A stretch of DNA of 64,000 bases from Dicyema japonicum (Eukaryota > Dicyemida > Rhombozoa > Dicyemidae), in the NCBI GenBank assembly GCA_011109175.1, contig RDEW01000002.1:2308244-2372243 (forward strand), written 5' to 3'. This document shows positions 44,455 to 55,179 of the stretch, piece after piece; the first letter of the stretch is position 1; every line of letters begins with the position of its first letter. The translations under genes were made by a program, and so were the position numbers. The notes below the pieces were generated by a model that was not told the origin of the DNA, made no database searches, and saw nothing but the letters and a program-made list of their open reading frames with translations.

Positions 44455-45280
44455 TTTATTTAACAAACAATAAAAAAGTTAATATATTTAATCAACAACC
44501 TTCCTCGCCTGCCTGTTCGCCAGCCTCCTAAGGCAGGTTCGATTCTAGTTGCTGAAACAACTCCGAGAGCGCCTTGTCCAATTGAACCCTCTGCCTATAT
44601 GGCATCTCAGGGCTCTGCATCTTATACTCCAGTGTCAGGATCTCTAGGGTCCGCTTTTACACAGTGGACTGTAGATAGGCCTGGAGTTCCTATCTACCCC
44701 CAACTGCTTCAAATAAACCTTGTTGTACTTTGTTGCAATTCCTTCCCACGTCATTACTATAGGAATAACGAGGACCTTGCAACCAAGCATCTGCCCCATC
44801 TCGTTTTCAAGAAAGTCATACTTTTTTTTTCTCTACTTCCACAGTCTGCAAACGGTCTTGAGACGTGATACCAACCTCTATGATAAGGACTTGGCCAGAC
44901 TCCTTATCGTGTACCACAATGTCCCGTTTATTGTGCTTGACTAGCACTGAGGTACGGATAACACTGTCTACCTTAATTTCGACCCTGGTGTTCTCTACTA
45001 CAGATTGCACCTTATGAGTCCGCAACTTTCTGGTGTGGCGAATACCATACTTATTGCATAGTAGAAGATGAAGACTCATTACTAGTCGTGGCAGAGCATG
45101 GATCCACATCGAGTGGCTAAATGATCAACCGACATGCTCCTTGACTTACAGTGGAGACATGTATTTGTTGGTCCACCCCAAAAATATTGTGGTCTTGCAT
45201 ATACGTGTACAGCGTGAGTTGTCACCGTATTTTAGCCATATTGTCGACGACTTAAGGTCGTCATGTGGGTTATTATTATT
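44455..45280 (-). pseudogene. RLE retrotransposon family C, endonuclease relic
   Basis: Minus-strand frame 44816-45109: LCNKYGIRHTRKLRTHKVQS, VEIKVDSVIRTSVLVKHNKR, DIVVHDKESGQVLIIEVGIT, SQDRLQTVEVEKKK. This matches element C at 53.1-53.3 kb. After a frame change it continues CKVLVIPIVMTWEGIATKY. KRD replaces the KPD of the catalytic motif here. An ATT microsatellite lies at 45270-45310. Confidence 0.75.
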
Positions 45281-45502
45281 ATTAATAAAATTAATTATTT
45301 ATTATTATTTAACCCAAGAACACCAATAGTTAATTTAATTATATTAAACTAATTAGGTGATCCCGGCTGTTTCCATCAGGTCTCTCATCTTTTTCCGGTG
45401 GACCTTCCGAGATCCAACACAGCTTCTCTGAGGACGGGAGGGTTTTGAAAGAAATACAAGAGAAGTGATGTAGAGTTTACTAGTAAGACCCAATACATTA
45501 GA

Positions 45503-45988
45503 TCATTGTAGGAAGTTGGGTTTTCGGCACAGAGTGGCGAATCCCTTCCCATTTTGTCCGATATGGTCTTCCAGAGAGGTGGGTGTGAGACTGACTGTTC
45601 TCACGAGCTTGCCGATAGTTGTAGCTGATAGGGACTGAATATCACTGATTTTCTGTTTGTTCGTCCAGGATAGGTTGATTCCCCAAGACGCACAGGCGTA
45701 GCTGATAATGAATTGTTTATGTAGTAGTTTCAATGCTGGGAAAGGGGTTCTGATGCCACCAAAAATAAATTTGATCAAACCAAGCTTTTTTGAGCAGGCT
45801 CCGGAGATATATTTGACATGAGGGGAAAAGGTCATGTGCGTGTCAAAGGCGATTACTAAGATTTTCAATTTTTTCGTAAAAGGTATTTTAGTTTGGTTGA
45901 TAAATAAATCGACTGTCATTTTTCCAAGACGTTTGTCTGAGGTAAATAGGGATGTGGAGGACTCAAAATCCGTAAAAGACGCAATCAA
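45503..45988 (-). pseudogene. LINE reverse transcriptase C-terminal relic
   Basis: 161-residue minus-strand frame: KLKILVIAFDTHMTFSPHVK, YISGACSKKLGLIKFIFGG, LKLLHKQFIISYACASWGIN and QSLSATTIGKLVR. This is the KxLGVxxDxxLTFxxHI...Y.S..W segment after the reverse-transcriptase core in Jockey/CR1-like LINEs. Its end is joined directly to the galactosyltransferase-like leader at 45971. Confidence 0.65.
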
Positions 45989-46074
45989 TATTTTCTAATT
46001 ATAAATAATTATGAACTGTATAATATATTTTCAAATTTTAAATAAATATGAATAAATTACATACATTTACATTA

Positions 46075-46834
46075 ATGAGACAGAAATGTACTAATTTTGT
46101 AAATTCTAGTTTATAAAAGAGTTTTCAGTTTAGTCTTTGTTTCCATTGGACTATACTTGCTTATTTCGTTAGTCAAGCAAATTCCTTCAATTCTATCCAC
46201 CAAAGAGGATTGTGAATATGAGGAAAACACAGATTCAGACTATACGTACTTTTTGACGATCATCGTTACTTCAAGTTTACAATTTAATCATTATAGGTCC
46301 GCAAAACTTTGATCGCCGACGAGTCATTAGGAAAACATGGGGGAATGTTTCATTTTACGACCGTCCAATAAAACTCCTGTTCTCGATCGGCACAAACTTA
46401 AAATTCAAGGAGGGTATAAATCGGGAAACTTTGGAAGAAAACGACATTTTGTATATCACAAAATTCCACGACAGATACGAGAAATTAACCCTCAAGTCAC
46501 ACTGGTCGTTTAAACATATGTTTTCCACTTTTTAATTCTAAGAATCAATTTTAACACGAAATTCGTGATGAAAACCGACGACGATGTGTTCCTTAATGTG
46601 AGAAGTTTGATCAAAAAGTTGGAAATGATCAAAAAGACTGAATTCATTTTCTGTAAGAAAACCTACTCAAAACCGATGCGGGACCCACGGATGAAGTGGT
46701 AACAAATTTGGTAACCAGGTATATCTCGAAAAAAGAGTATCCGGGCAAATTATTTCCCCCGTACTGTCAAGGTTCTGCTTATGCGATGCCGGTGGGAACA
46801 CTCAGAAAAATAATGGCAACTTGCGACTTTAAGC
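46075..46834 (+). CDS. Beta-1,3-galactosyltransferase-like copy 3, truncated by the gap
   Basis: Exons 46075-46087, 46110-46274, 46297-46519, 46543-46698 and 46719-46834 (to the N run). All visible exons are open, with KTDDDVFLN and PPYCQGSAYAMP; the last exon enters the gap before the FEDVFFTG motif. Copies 3 and 4 share leader and coding sequence at a spacing of 1,430 bp, forming a younger tandem pair distinct from the units A/B pair (both have GTNLKFKEG where units A/B have GRSSKFKEG). Confidence 0.82.
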
Positions 46835-47400
46835 NNNNNNNNNNNNNNNNNNNNNNNNNNNNNNNNNNNNNNNNNNNNNNNNNNNNNNNNNNNNNNNNNN
46901 NNNNNNNNNNNNNNNNNNNNNNNNNNNNNNNNNNNNNNNNNNNNNNNNNNNNNNNNNNNNNNNNNNNNNNNNNNNNNNNNNNNNNNNNNNNNNNNNNNNN
47001 NNNNNNNNNNNNNNNNNNNNNNNNNNNNNNNNNNNNNNNNNNNNNNNNNNNNNNNNNNNNNNNNNNNNNNNNNNNNNNNNNNNNNNNNNNNNNNNNNNNN
47101 NNNNNNNNNNNNNNNNNNNNNNNNNNNNNNNNNNNNNNNNNNNNNNNNNNNNNNNNNNNNNNNNNNNNNNNNNNNNNNNNNNNNNNNNNNNNNNNNNNNN
47201 NNNNNNNNNNNNNNNNNNNNNNNNNNNNNNNNNNNNNNNNNNNNNNNNNNNNNNNNNNNNNNNNNNNNNNNNNNNNNNNNNNNNNNNNNNNNNNNNNNNN
47301 NNNNNNNNNNNNNNNNNNNNNNNNNNNNNNNNNNNNNNNNNNNNNNNNNNNNNNNNNNNNNNNNNNNNNNNNNNNNNNNNNNNNNNNNNNNNNNNNNNNN
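46835..47400. other. Assembly gap
   Basis: 566 N. From copy 4, about 250 nt of copy 3 plus a spacer should lie here. Sequence resumes exactly at the conserved leader of copy 4. Confidence 0.95.
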
Positions 47401-47504
47401 CGTAAAAGACGTAATCAATATTTTCTAATTATAAATAATTATGAACTGTATAATATATTTTCAAATTTTAAATAAATATGAATAAATTACATACATTTAC
47501 ATTA

Positions 47505-48515
47505 ATGAGACAGAAATGTACTAATTTTGTAAATTCTAGTTTATAAAAGAGTTTTCAGTTTACTCTTTGTTTCCATCGGACTATACTTGCTTATTTCGTT
47601 AGTCAAGCAAATTCCTTCAATTCTATCCACCAAAGAAGATTGTGAATATGAGGAAAACACAGATTCAGACTATACGTACTTTTTGACGATCATCGTTACT
47701 TCAAGTTTACAATTTAAACATTATAGGTCCGCAAAACTTTGATCGCCGACGAGTCATTAGGAAAACATGGGGGAATGTTTCATTTTACGACCGTCCAATA
47801 AAACTCCTGTTCTCGATCGGCACAAACTTAAAATTCAAGGAGGGTATAAATCGGGAAACTTTGGAAGAAAACGACATTTTGTATATCACCAAATTCCACG
47901 ACAGATACGAGAAATTAACGCTCAAGTCATACTGGTCGTTTAAACATATGTTTTCCACGTTTTAATTCTAAGAATCAATTTCAACACGAAATTCGTGATG
48001 AAAATCGACGACGATGTGTTCCTTAATGTGAGAAGTTTGATCAAAAAGTTGGAAATGATCAAAAAGACTGAATTCATTTTCTGTAAGAAAACCTACTCAA
48101 AACCGATGCGGGACCCACGGATGAAGTGGAAACAAATTTGGTAACCAGGTATATCTCGAAAAAAGAGTATCCGGGCAAATTCTTTCCCCCGTACTGTCAA
48201 GGTTCTGCTTATGCGATGCCGGTGGAAACACTCAGAAAAATAATGGCAACTTGTGACTTTAAGCAAAAGATAAGATTCGAAGATGTTTTTTTCACAGGTG
48301 ACTTATGCTTACAATTCGAAGGGATATGTACTGTCAATACCACCGTAGAATTAATCAACGATTCGGGATTTAGTTCTTATTTTGCTCACAAAAATTTTTG
48401 TAGATACAAAAATTTGATTTCCTCTCATTATTTAAATTCGAAACAGATAAGAAATGCATGGATGTTCACTTATGGGAGACTATACATATGTTCGCTTGTT
48501 TTTGACTTCTTTTAG
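47505..48515 (+). CDS. Beta-1,3-galactosyltransferase-like copy 4, with KIDDD and an altered last donor
   Basis: Exons 47505-47517, 47540-47704, 47727-47949, 47973-48125 and 48149-48515; 306 aa. Signal anchor and GT31 motifs as in copy 1. Two changes matter. The metal-binding block is KIDDDVF instead of KTDDDVF. The last intron's donor gtaaca has become gaaaca, so the 20-nt intron of copies 1-3 lacks GT. The upstream donor gtggaa would give a 23-nt intron, in frame, at the cost of one Trp. Otherwise open to the stop at 48513-48515. Expressed or not cannot be told. Confidence 0.85.
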
Positions 48516-48538
48516 CTAAAAAATAAATTGAGTTTGGC

Positions 48539-48800
48539 TTAGTTGGCTTTTACCAATTTTTCTGGATACATAATAACAGTGAGATCACAATCAACAGGAT
48601 CGAGAGAATCTGCCATGATAAGGCTACGGTGAGTTGGTTTCCCAGTTTTCAATCTGTAAGTATCGAGGTTATAAATGTCATGGATTTGGCCACGAGATTT
48701 TAAGTTGAAACTATAAAGGCCTCTTGTGGGACCCACATTCACGGAGGTCCACCCAGTCTCCGTCAAGTGCAACAAAACACTCACTAAAAACAACGCTATA
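48539..48800 (-). CDS. Unrecognised ORF convergent with the galactosyltransferase-like gene
   Basis: 84 residues, minus strand: FLVSVLLHLTETGWTSVNVG, PTRGLYSFNLKSRGQIHDIY, NLDTYRLKTGKPTHRSLIMA and DSLDPVDCDLTVIMYPEKLV, ending KAN. Tail-to-tail with copy 4, 20 bp between stops. Decayed versions sit at the same place behind copies 1 and 2. It may be the last exon of a longer gene with tiny introns. Not recognised. Confidence 0.45.
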
Positions 48801-49995
48801 TATTGGAACTAATTATCTCTAGTTGAAGGATGATTTACTTTCCGCTATTCCGTGATTCGTTCAAGTTGCCTCTTTAGTTTAGTTTCCAAATGCCATATTT
48901 AGCTGCCCCCTTTGCGAGAGACCCTCATTTGCTCTTCACCAAGCATAGATGAATCATGGCGTTGATTGCCCCCAAGACAAACACATCGAAATATTCTTTT
49001 TATTTTCACCTAAACATCTCGGAAAGCTCTAGTCGTCAACAGACCTGTCTTCCTTATTTAATTGATCTATGATTCTTGTCAGAGATATGTGAGTGGGTAA
49101 GACACTAAATTTATCAGTCTTTGAGCAGTTCACTGAGAGTCAAACATCCCCTAGAACACTAGCCAACGTCATGACTAGTTTCTCCATTAAAGTTGACCGT
49201 ACATATCCCAACAGAAGATCTCCCTCCACGTCAGTAAAACAAAGGTGACCATCACCACAAGAAATTCAAATATTCTGGTTATTAGGGTAATCGATCACGT
49301 TTGCTGAGATAGTCAGGTGGTGATGCGGTTTTTTAGAGATTTATAAATTTTTACTATTAGTTCATCCAGTTCGCTTTAGTCTCTTGTGACTTGAGTAGAC
49401 TATGAACTAAAGAGACTCTTAAATTCGGGGTATAAAAAACTGAGTTGAATAAACTATTTAGAAAAGCTCGTGTATGACCTAGTTTGTCTGATTCTATGGT
49501 CGTCATCACTGACTTTCAATGTCTTCTGATTCCATTGTCTCATCCGTGGTCATGAACAGATAGAAGAAAGGACTTTCATCCGTAAAGCATCAACCAGAAT
49601 GAAACGGGGCAAACTCGACCAATAAGCTAACTTTTTTGTCTATGCGGTTCAGCACGGTTCGTGATTGCTTCCAATGACTCCACAAGTTTCGACGGAGACT
49701 GGTTAAAATGTCCACCATGAAATTCCTACTTTTTTCTGTAGGGTATGAGCCTTTCCGAGGCTGACCTGGGTAAGTTGCGTCAGTGAAAGTTAAACTGAAT
49801 TTAAGCGATTTTATGTGACGCATCAGAAATTGTATTTTAGTTGCGATTCATGTGGAATCTGGAGTATCTGGGATCAATATTTTGTCAATCAAGTGATTTT
49901 ATATCACAAAAATGGAAACAATACATTTATCATAAGCACTTATCGCCATGATATTGTGGTTATAGCAAGGCATGTACAACACAAGAAACAATGTT
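48801..49995 (+). repeat. Third, diverged copy of the region downstream of the galactosyltransferase-like gene
   Basis: 49350-49820 matches 27640-28060 (for example cgctttagtctcttg, actatgaactaaagagactc, tcgtgtatgac). 49820-49930 matches the 3' part of the unrecognised gene at 28918-29030. 49933-49995 is the LINE B 3' end. 48801-49340 has no recognised content. Confidence 0.65.
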
Positions 49996-50210
49996 TTTAG
50001 TTAACCTCTTCCATCCTGCACGGTTACACCCAATCGATCTCAGCATGCTAAGGTCGTCTCCCGTCTTTAGAAATATTAACTTAAAATGGTTTTTATGCCG
50101 TGTGATTGGGAGTGTTATCCTTGATCGCTCATGGAAGCATTTCCCTCGAACATTATTTATATATACAATTATCTAAAAGTTTAATACACTTTAGTTGTTG
50201 TGGTGTTGAC

Positions 50211-51151
50211 ATGTCCGTTTCTAATCATACCGAGAAATCGAATCCTATGGGCCTTCCTGCAAAATCAAATAAAGAAGATAGTTTAGTAGAAGCAGGACCG
50301 TCGTCTGTGGGGCTGGATAATGTCACAAGAACTAATATCAACATCGCTGGGAATATTGGTGCCAAAACCAACTTGCATTCATTATCTGCCATTATTGAAG
50401 AGGTCGACTGTGTCTCTGAAGCTGAGTGGGTATCTCAGATTTTTCTTGCCACGAAACAAAGATTTGGAAGGATACCTAGAGGTGGCTGGAACCTCGTACT
50501 CAAAAAGTTCAATGAAAAGTACTCCAAGAGTTCCAGTCTATGTCAACTAAAAAAGATGCTGAAACCTGAAAATCGGAATAACAATGTAAAAGGAGCGAAT
50601 GTTTCAAAGTGCAAAATAATACTAATGTGGAAATTTCCACCTTCAGAAATTGCCTTGAGGAACTAAAAGTACAAATTGAGAAAATTAAGTCAATTCCGAG
50701 GGATACTCGAAAACCAACACCCAAAATTCAGAGAAAGTATGTCAGAGTTAATGTTTTGTCGGGACTAAATTCTGCAATATATTATATTACGAAAGATAAT
50801 CCGCCTCAAGATATCAATCAAATTACTGATATTCTATATGCTGCACAGTGTGCTTATATGACTTTAACTGCGAAGGTTAAACCGCAAAGTACGTGGTTGG
50901 AGAACACTGAAAAGAAAATCTCAAAGCTGATGGCAGAACTAGAACTTGTCAATAGCTTTTCCAGACAAGCTCTCCCTGTGTATGAAAAACAAAAGGTTAT
51001 GGATGTTCTTTGTGCCTATGGATACAAAAGGGCCAAAAAGGGGAGGTTGCCAGGATTGAGGCTCTACTATGTGACCTTGTCAGAATTAAGAAAAGCAAAT
51101 AGCTGTACATCATTCGAGGAAGGACTTTCGCAAGGACAACTGTTGTTTTGA
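50211..51151 (+). CDS. Element C N-terminal region
   Basis: Starts MSVSNHTEKSNPMG at 50211 (in-frame to 50666) and continues after a frame change as 50609-51151, rich in Lys, Gln and Ser. It contains EWVSQIFLATKQRFGRIPRG and WLENTEKKISKLMAELELVN. RLE elements usually carry DNA-binding zinc fingers or Myb domains here, but I see none. The change of frame around 50600-50666 and another around 51120-51145 link it to the reverse transcriptase. Confidence 0.55.
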
Positions 51152-51230
51152 ATTAAATCGAAGAAGATTTTATCGGAACCTATCAGCAAGCAATGAAGTA
51201 ACGTTATATGGTTTCGATGATGAGGATTGT

Positions 51231-52673
51231 ATGTCGTTTTGGGAAAAAGTGTGGTCTAAAAGAAAAGAGATGAACGTGCCATATGACAGTGTGGGTAAAG
51301 TAAATACTGGTATTGAAGGCATGTTGCCAGAGTTCACAAATGAGTTTATCCTGGATGTTATTAAATGGCTCCCTGATTGGAAGGCGTGTGGATGCGATGG
51401 CTCATATAACTTCTTTATTAAGAAAATGGAATCTTTACATGGCTTTTTATGTACTGAGATTAACCGAATTATTAATGGGGAATATATGCCTGAAAGTTGG
51501 TTTTATACTGGAATAACCTATTTAATTCCTAAAAAGGATGATTGTGAGACTCCTAATGACTTACGTCCTATCACGTGTATGCCAACTTTATATAAACTTA
51601 TTACCAAATGTGTTAATTCCAAACTCTCAGATTTTGTGGATTCGTTTGGGCTATTATCTGACAATCAGCTGGGAACGAGGAAACATTGTCAGGGCGCTAA
51701 GGAACAGGCCCTTATTAATCAATGCTTAAATAAGGAGTATGGAAACGCCCTTTATTCTGCTTGGGTGGATGTGAAGAAGGCCTTTGATTCTGTTGACCAT
51801 GAATTTTTATTTCATGTATTGGACTGCTCAGGAATACCCCGTTGGATTGTAAACTTTGTAAAGACCATAGTCAAGAAGTGGACTGTAAATCTCCACTTAG
51901 ATGGAAGAAGAATTGGTTCTGTAAAACTGGGACGGGGAATTTTGCAAGGAGATTCATTATCCCCTCAACTATTTGTTATGGTAATGGAACCCTTGAGCAG
52001 GACCCTTAACTTTATGTTCCCAAGACTCCAAATTAATCAGGAGGATCCTAATACACTGACTTATTCTACAAATCATTTGTTATTCATTGATGACCTAAAG
52101 ATATTTGGGCTAAAAGAAGATACTGTTATTAAAATGATGGAAGTTGTTCGCGATTTCTTTCATGTTGCCGGCTTGGAGATGAATTCGGAAAAGTCACTGT
52201 CTAATGTTAAATCGTTATCATGTTGTGAGAATCTGGAAGGAGTCAGTGGATATCGATATTTGGGTGTTTTTGAAGATGAGGGAAGTAATGTTCTTAAAAG
52301 CAAAGTTATGGAGTCCATACTTGAAAATGTTAAGAAGAGAATAACCATGCTTTCAAAAACAAAGTTAAATTCTGTGAACTTATTTCGCGCAATAAATGAA
52401 TACGCAATGTCCCTATATAACTATTATATAGGATTAATTAATATTGAACCATACGAATTTGATGATATTGACCAACAAATACGGCAACTGCTTACGTCAC
52501 TCAAGTTGCACCTCAAACCTGCAAATAAAGAGAGGCTGTATTTGGACAGGAAGACTTTTGGAAGAGGACTTTCCTCGATTTCATTAAAGAGCGAATTAAT
52601 ACTTTTCCAGTTTTTTAAAAGTTTGGAAAAACATCGACTGTGTGTTTGCGAAGGTCGGGGATTCTGCGAGTAA
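51231..52673 (+). CDS. Element C reverse transcriptase
   Basis: 480-residue frame; coding actually begins upstream (RRFYRNLSASNEVTLYGF). Blocks: WKACGCDGSYNFFIKK (51-66), TPNDLRPITCMPTLYK (107-122), LLSDNQLGTRKHCQGAKEQA (141-160), AWVDVKKAFDSVDHEFL (177-193, first catalytic Asp), GILQGDSLSPQLFVM (236-250) and HLLFIDDLKIFG (282-293, catalytic Asp pair). The box is F-I-D-D instead of the usual F/Y-A-D-D. SGYRYLGV (339-346) marks the thumb. The frame is otherwise intact, consistent with a young copy. Confidence 0.88.
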   Translation: MSFWEKVWSKRKEMNVPYDSVGKVNTGIEGMLPEFTNEFILDVIKWLPDWKACGCDGSYNFFIKKMESLHGFLCTEINRIINGEYMPESWFYTGITYLIPKKDDCETPNDLRPITCMPTLYKLITKCVNSKLSDFVDSFGLLSDNQLGTRKHCQGAKEQALINQCLNKEYGNALYSAWVDVKKAFDSVDHEFLFHVLDCSGIPRWIVNFVKTIVKKWTVNLHLDGRRIGSVKLGRGILQGDSLSPQLFVMVMEPLSRTLNFMFPRLQINQEDPNTLTYSTNHLLFIDDLKIFGLKEDTVIKMMEVVRDFFHVAGLEMNSEKSLSNVKSLSCCENLEGVSGYRYLGVFEDEGSNVLKSKVMESILENVKKRITMLSKTKLNSVNLFRAINEYAMSLYNYYIGLINIEPYEFDDIDQQIRQLLTSLKLHLKPANKERLYLDRKTFGRGLSSISLKSELILFQFFKSLEKHRLCVCEGRGFCE

Positions 52674-53749
52674 TAAAAACAAAAAAATGGCACTTGGCTA
52701 CAATCGCAGGATTTCTTGCCTCTAAATATGCAATTGCCGACAGGGAAAGCATGGATATTAAGTCCCTCAAGGACACTCAGAAAAAATATTTATTAAATAA
52801 AATTTATTGCAGAACACTACACTCAATTATGTTCAAATGTATTGATGAAACAAATGTCGACCTATATACTTCCTCAGAATGGTTATCCAAAGGAAATAAC
52901 GGCCCACGGAGCGAAGCATTGTACTGTCTTTTGCAAGATAGGAATTTGTTTTTTGCACACACGGGGTCATTATGCAACCATTGTAAAAAAAGCAAGAAAA
53001 CTGTTGATCATTTGGCCACTCAGTGTGGAAAAATGCTAAATAGTGATTATCTCCGAAGACATAATGAAGTGGTAAAGTGCATCCATCTTCATCTTTGTCG
53101 AATTTATGGAATCAAAAGAAGCAGGAAATTGAAAGGACATTCGGTTCAGTCAATATTGACGAATCAAAATGTCGAAATTAGAGTTGACTCGTCGATTTTG
53201 ACAGAAACAAAAGTCCAATACAATAAACCTGATATTTTCGTGTATGACAAAATAAAGAAGGAAGTAACGTTAATTGAAGTGGGGATTACCTCACAAGACC
53301 GACTAAAGCAAGTTGAAGTTGAGAAACTTCACAAATATGACTTGCTAGCAAATGAACTTTCGCTGCTCTATGAATGCCAAGTGAAGATTATTCCAGTGGT
53401 TTTGACATGGGATGGAGTTGTCTCAAGATGCTTCAAGAATCATATGGATAAATTATCTATTGAAGAATCAACGAGGACTTACATCCAATCGGTTGTACTG
53501 AAGAGAACGCTCGAAAGTATGCTCATTGAACATAAGCATGGGATGAAGGTATACGATGAAGAGTACGCCTCTGCTACCTCCCAACTTGTGGAACTGGCAT
53601 GCCGTGAAGACAGCCCACTGGACTCTAACGGAGATATTTTGACTGAATATGATGTGGAGATGCGGAGTAACAGGGAGGTTATGGCACACTCTTCTTCTAA
53701 GAGAAGAAGAGGGATTACCAACAATCTGGATCAAAATACGCTTAATTAA
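52640..53749 (+). CDS. Element C zinc knuckle and restriction-like endonuclease
   Basis: 369-residue frame in a different phase, overlapping the reverse-transcriptase frame by 34 nt. A C-x2-C-x8-H-x4-C knuckle (CNHCKKSKKTVDHLATQC, 112-129), RRHNEVVKCIHLHL, then the PD-(D/E)XK core: NKPDIFVYDK (195-204), VTLIEVGITSQDRL (209-222) and VEVEKLHKYDLL (225-236). The conserved VKIIPVVLTWDGVV follows. The C-terminal part ends with a basic SSKRRRG patch that could be a nuclear localisation signal. Nicks DNA for target-primed reverse transcription. Confidence 0.85.
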   Translation: MCLRRSGILRVIKTKKWHLATIAGFLASKYAIADRESMDIKSLKDTQKKYLLNKIYCRTLHSIMFKCIDETNVDLYTSSEWLSKGNNGPRSEALYCLLQDRNLFFAHTGSLCNHCKKSKKTVDHLATQCGKMLNSDYLRRHNEVVKCIHLHLCRIYGIKRSRKLKGHSVQSILTNQNVEIRVDSSILTETKVQYNKPDIFVYDKIKKEVTLIEVGITSQDRLKQVEVEKLHKYDLLANELSLLYECQVKIIPVVLTWDGVVSRCFKNHMDKLSIEESTRTYIQSVVLKRTLESMLIEHKHGMKVYDEEYASATSQLVELACREDSPLDSNGDILTEYDVEMRSNREVMAHSSSKRRRGITNNLDQNTLN

Positions 53750-53760
53750 TTAATTAGTTA

Positions 53761-55039
53761 ATTTATTCGTTATTATTCTAAAAGTTTTATCTCTATTGTA
53801 TAAATCGCTATCTATAGAGCAAAATTAAGACTGGAAAAGTTTGAAACTATATTATTATTCATTTTTAACAACGATTTTGATATAATATAAATTTTGTAGA
53901 TAAATTTGTCATAAAATTAAAAAATGCCATTTTTGAAATTTTAAGGTCCACAAAGTTGTTCCTAGTTTATCATTCAACAAAGTCATTTTCGATACAATTG
54001 AAATCTCTGTGGATGAATGCTTTTGATCTTTCTATATCAAAACCAGTGTTAAGGACCAACACTGGAAGCTGAGTTGGAAGAGGTTATAAAAAAATATTCT
54101 TATGTCTTTTGTATTATAAAAAATCAAAAATTCACTAAGTGGTCTATCAAAGCCATTTCGTTGGATCAAATGAGGGTTTTTTAGTGCCGGTCCTTCAGTT
54201 AGCAAGGTCGATGATCCTTTTTAGTGACAAATCAATTGGGTACCCCATGATAATGTAAATAATGTAGAGTTACATAGCTTCCATGTAACCTTTATGGACA
54301 AAAGGAGATTACACAAAAGGAACGCGGATAGTGGAAATGATGGCATTCAAAGGATTTCTATAATTGAAGAAGTAACTTTTAAGGAAATGGATGTTTTTAT
54401 CAATATTTCGATAGTTATTTTTCCCTAATTTACGGTTGACGGATGAGCTTCTCCGAAAGATGGATCATTTAAAAACTTGGAAAAACGAGTAGTTATGGTC
54501 TCAAAAAGGCATGAGAAATATTTGATAGAGACAGAAGAAAATTATAAAACCTATAAAGGAGGAGGTTGAGAACAGATAGCTGTTTTCAGTAAGAGGAAGC
54601 AGATACTTCTCACTTATGTTTAGCTGCTGGAAGAGGGGTACTAAAAGTGGGGGATGAAATTTCAGATTAGCGTTTTCTAGCAAATTGTTCTCAGGTGGAC
54701 AATATGAACTTCAGATAGGAGAAAAATATTTATTTATATAATTTAATAATTATACAAAAAATTAATTAATAATTTTAGTGCGGAAAACCAATATTTTAAA
54801 ATTATGGTCTCAAACCTAAATCATTGTGGTGACAATTTTTGAAATAATTAACTCCAAATTTGACTTCAGAAACGTCAAATATGGATTCATAATATCACCT
54901 ATATCTGAATAACTACCTGCCTGTGTTATATTCTTAAACGAGTCTGTGAAACCTTCCAGAATGACTGAGCATTTGCAAAAGGTTTGAACGAACCTCAGAC
55001 GTTTACCGAAGAACTACGAAAAAAGCAAAAAAGCCGACA
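53761..55039. other. AT-rich region, no gene recognised
   Basis: About 1.3 kb of AT-rich DNA. Short open frames on both strands lack family resemblance and look like chance. Confidence 0.4.
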
Positions 55040-55179
55040 ATGGTTGGGCGAAATATTAATATACGTGGAGATGATGGTTTTGTCCCAACTTATGTCATTG
55101 ATTCAGACATCGACAAATCTGGGAGACAGCGCACAATTGGAGAAGAACTTATAATATCATCGATTCGAGAACTGTTGAC

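Larger units (their letters stand above)
50004..53760 (+). mobile_element. RLE-type non-LTR retrotransposon, family C, nearly complete
   Basis: One polyprotein readable over 3.5 kb (50211-53749) in four frame segments: N-terminal region, reverse transcriptase, Cys/His knuckle and restriction-like endonuclease. Three single-base frame changes separate them. The 5' edge abuts a LINE B 3' fragment. After the stop the DNA becomes AT-rich with a TTAA-rich repeat. Relics of the family: 44455-45280 (-), 55180-55480 (+), 62480-63660 (-). Confidence 0.85.

Noticed and set aside
50211-53749. Frame changes in the retrotransposons interpreted as tiny introns
   Set aside because: No 20-27-nt GT-AG segment restores the frame at these points. 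The breaks behave as single-base indels, and elements that move through RNA would lose introns.
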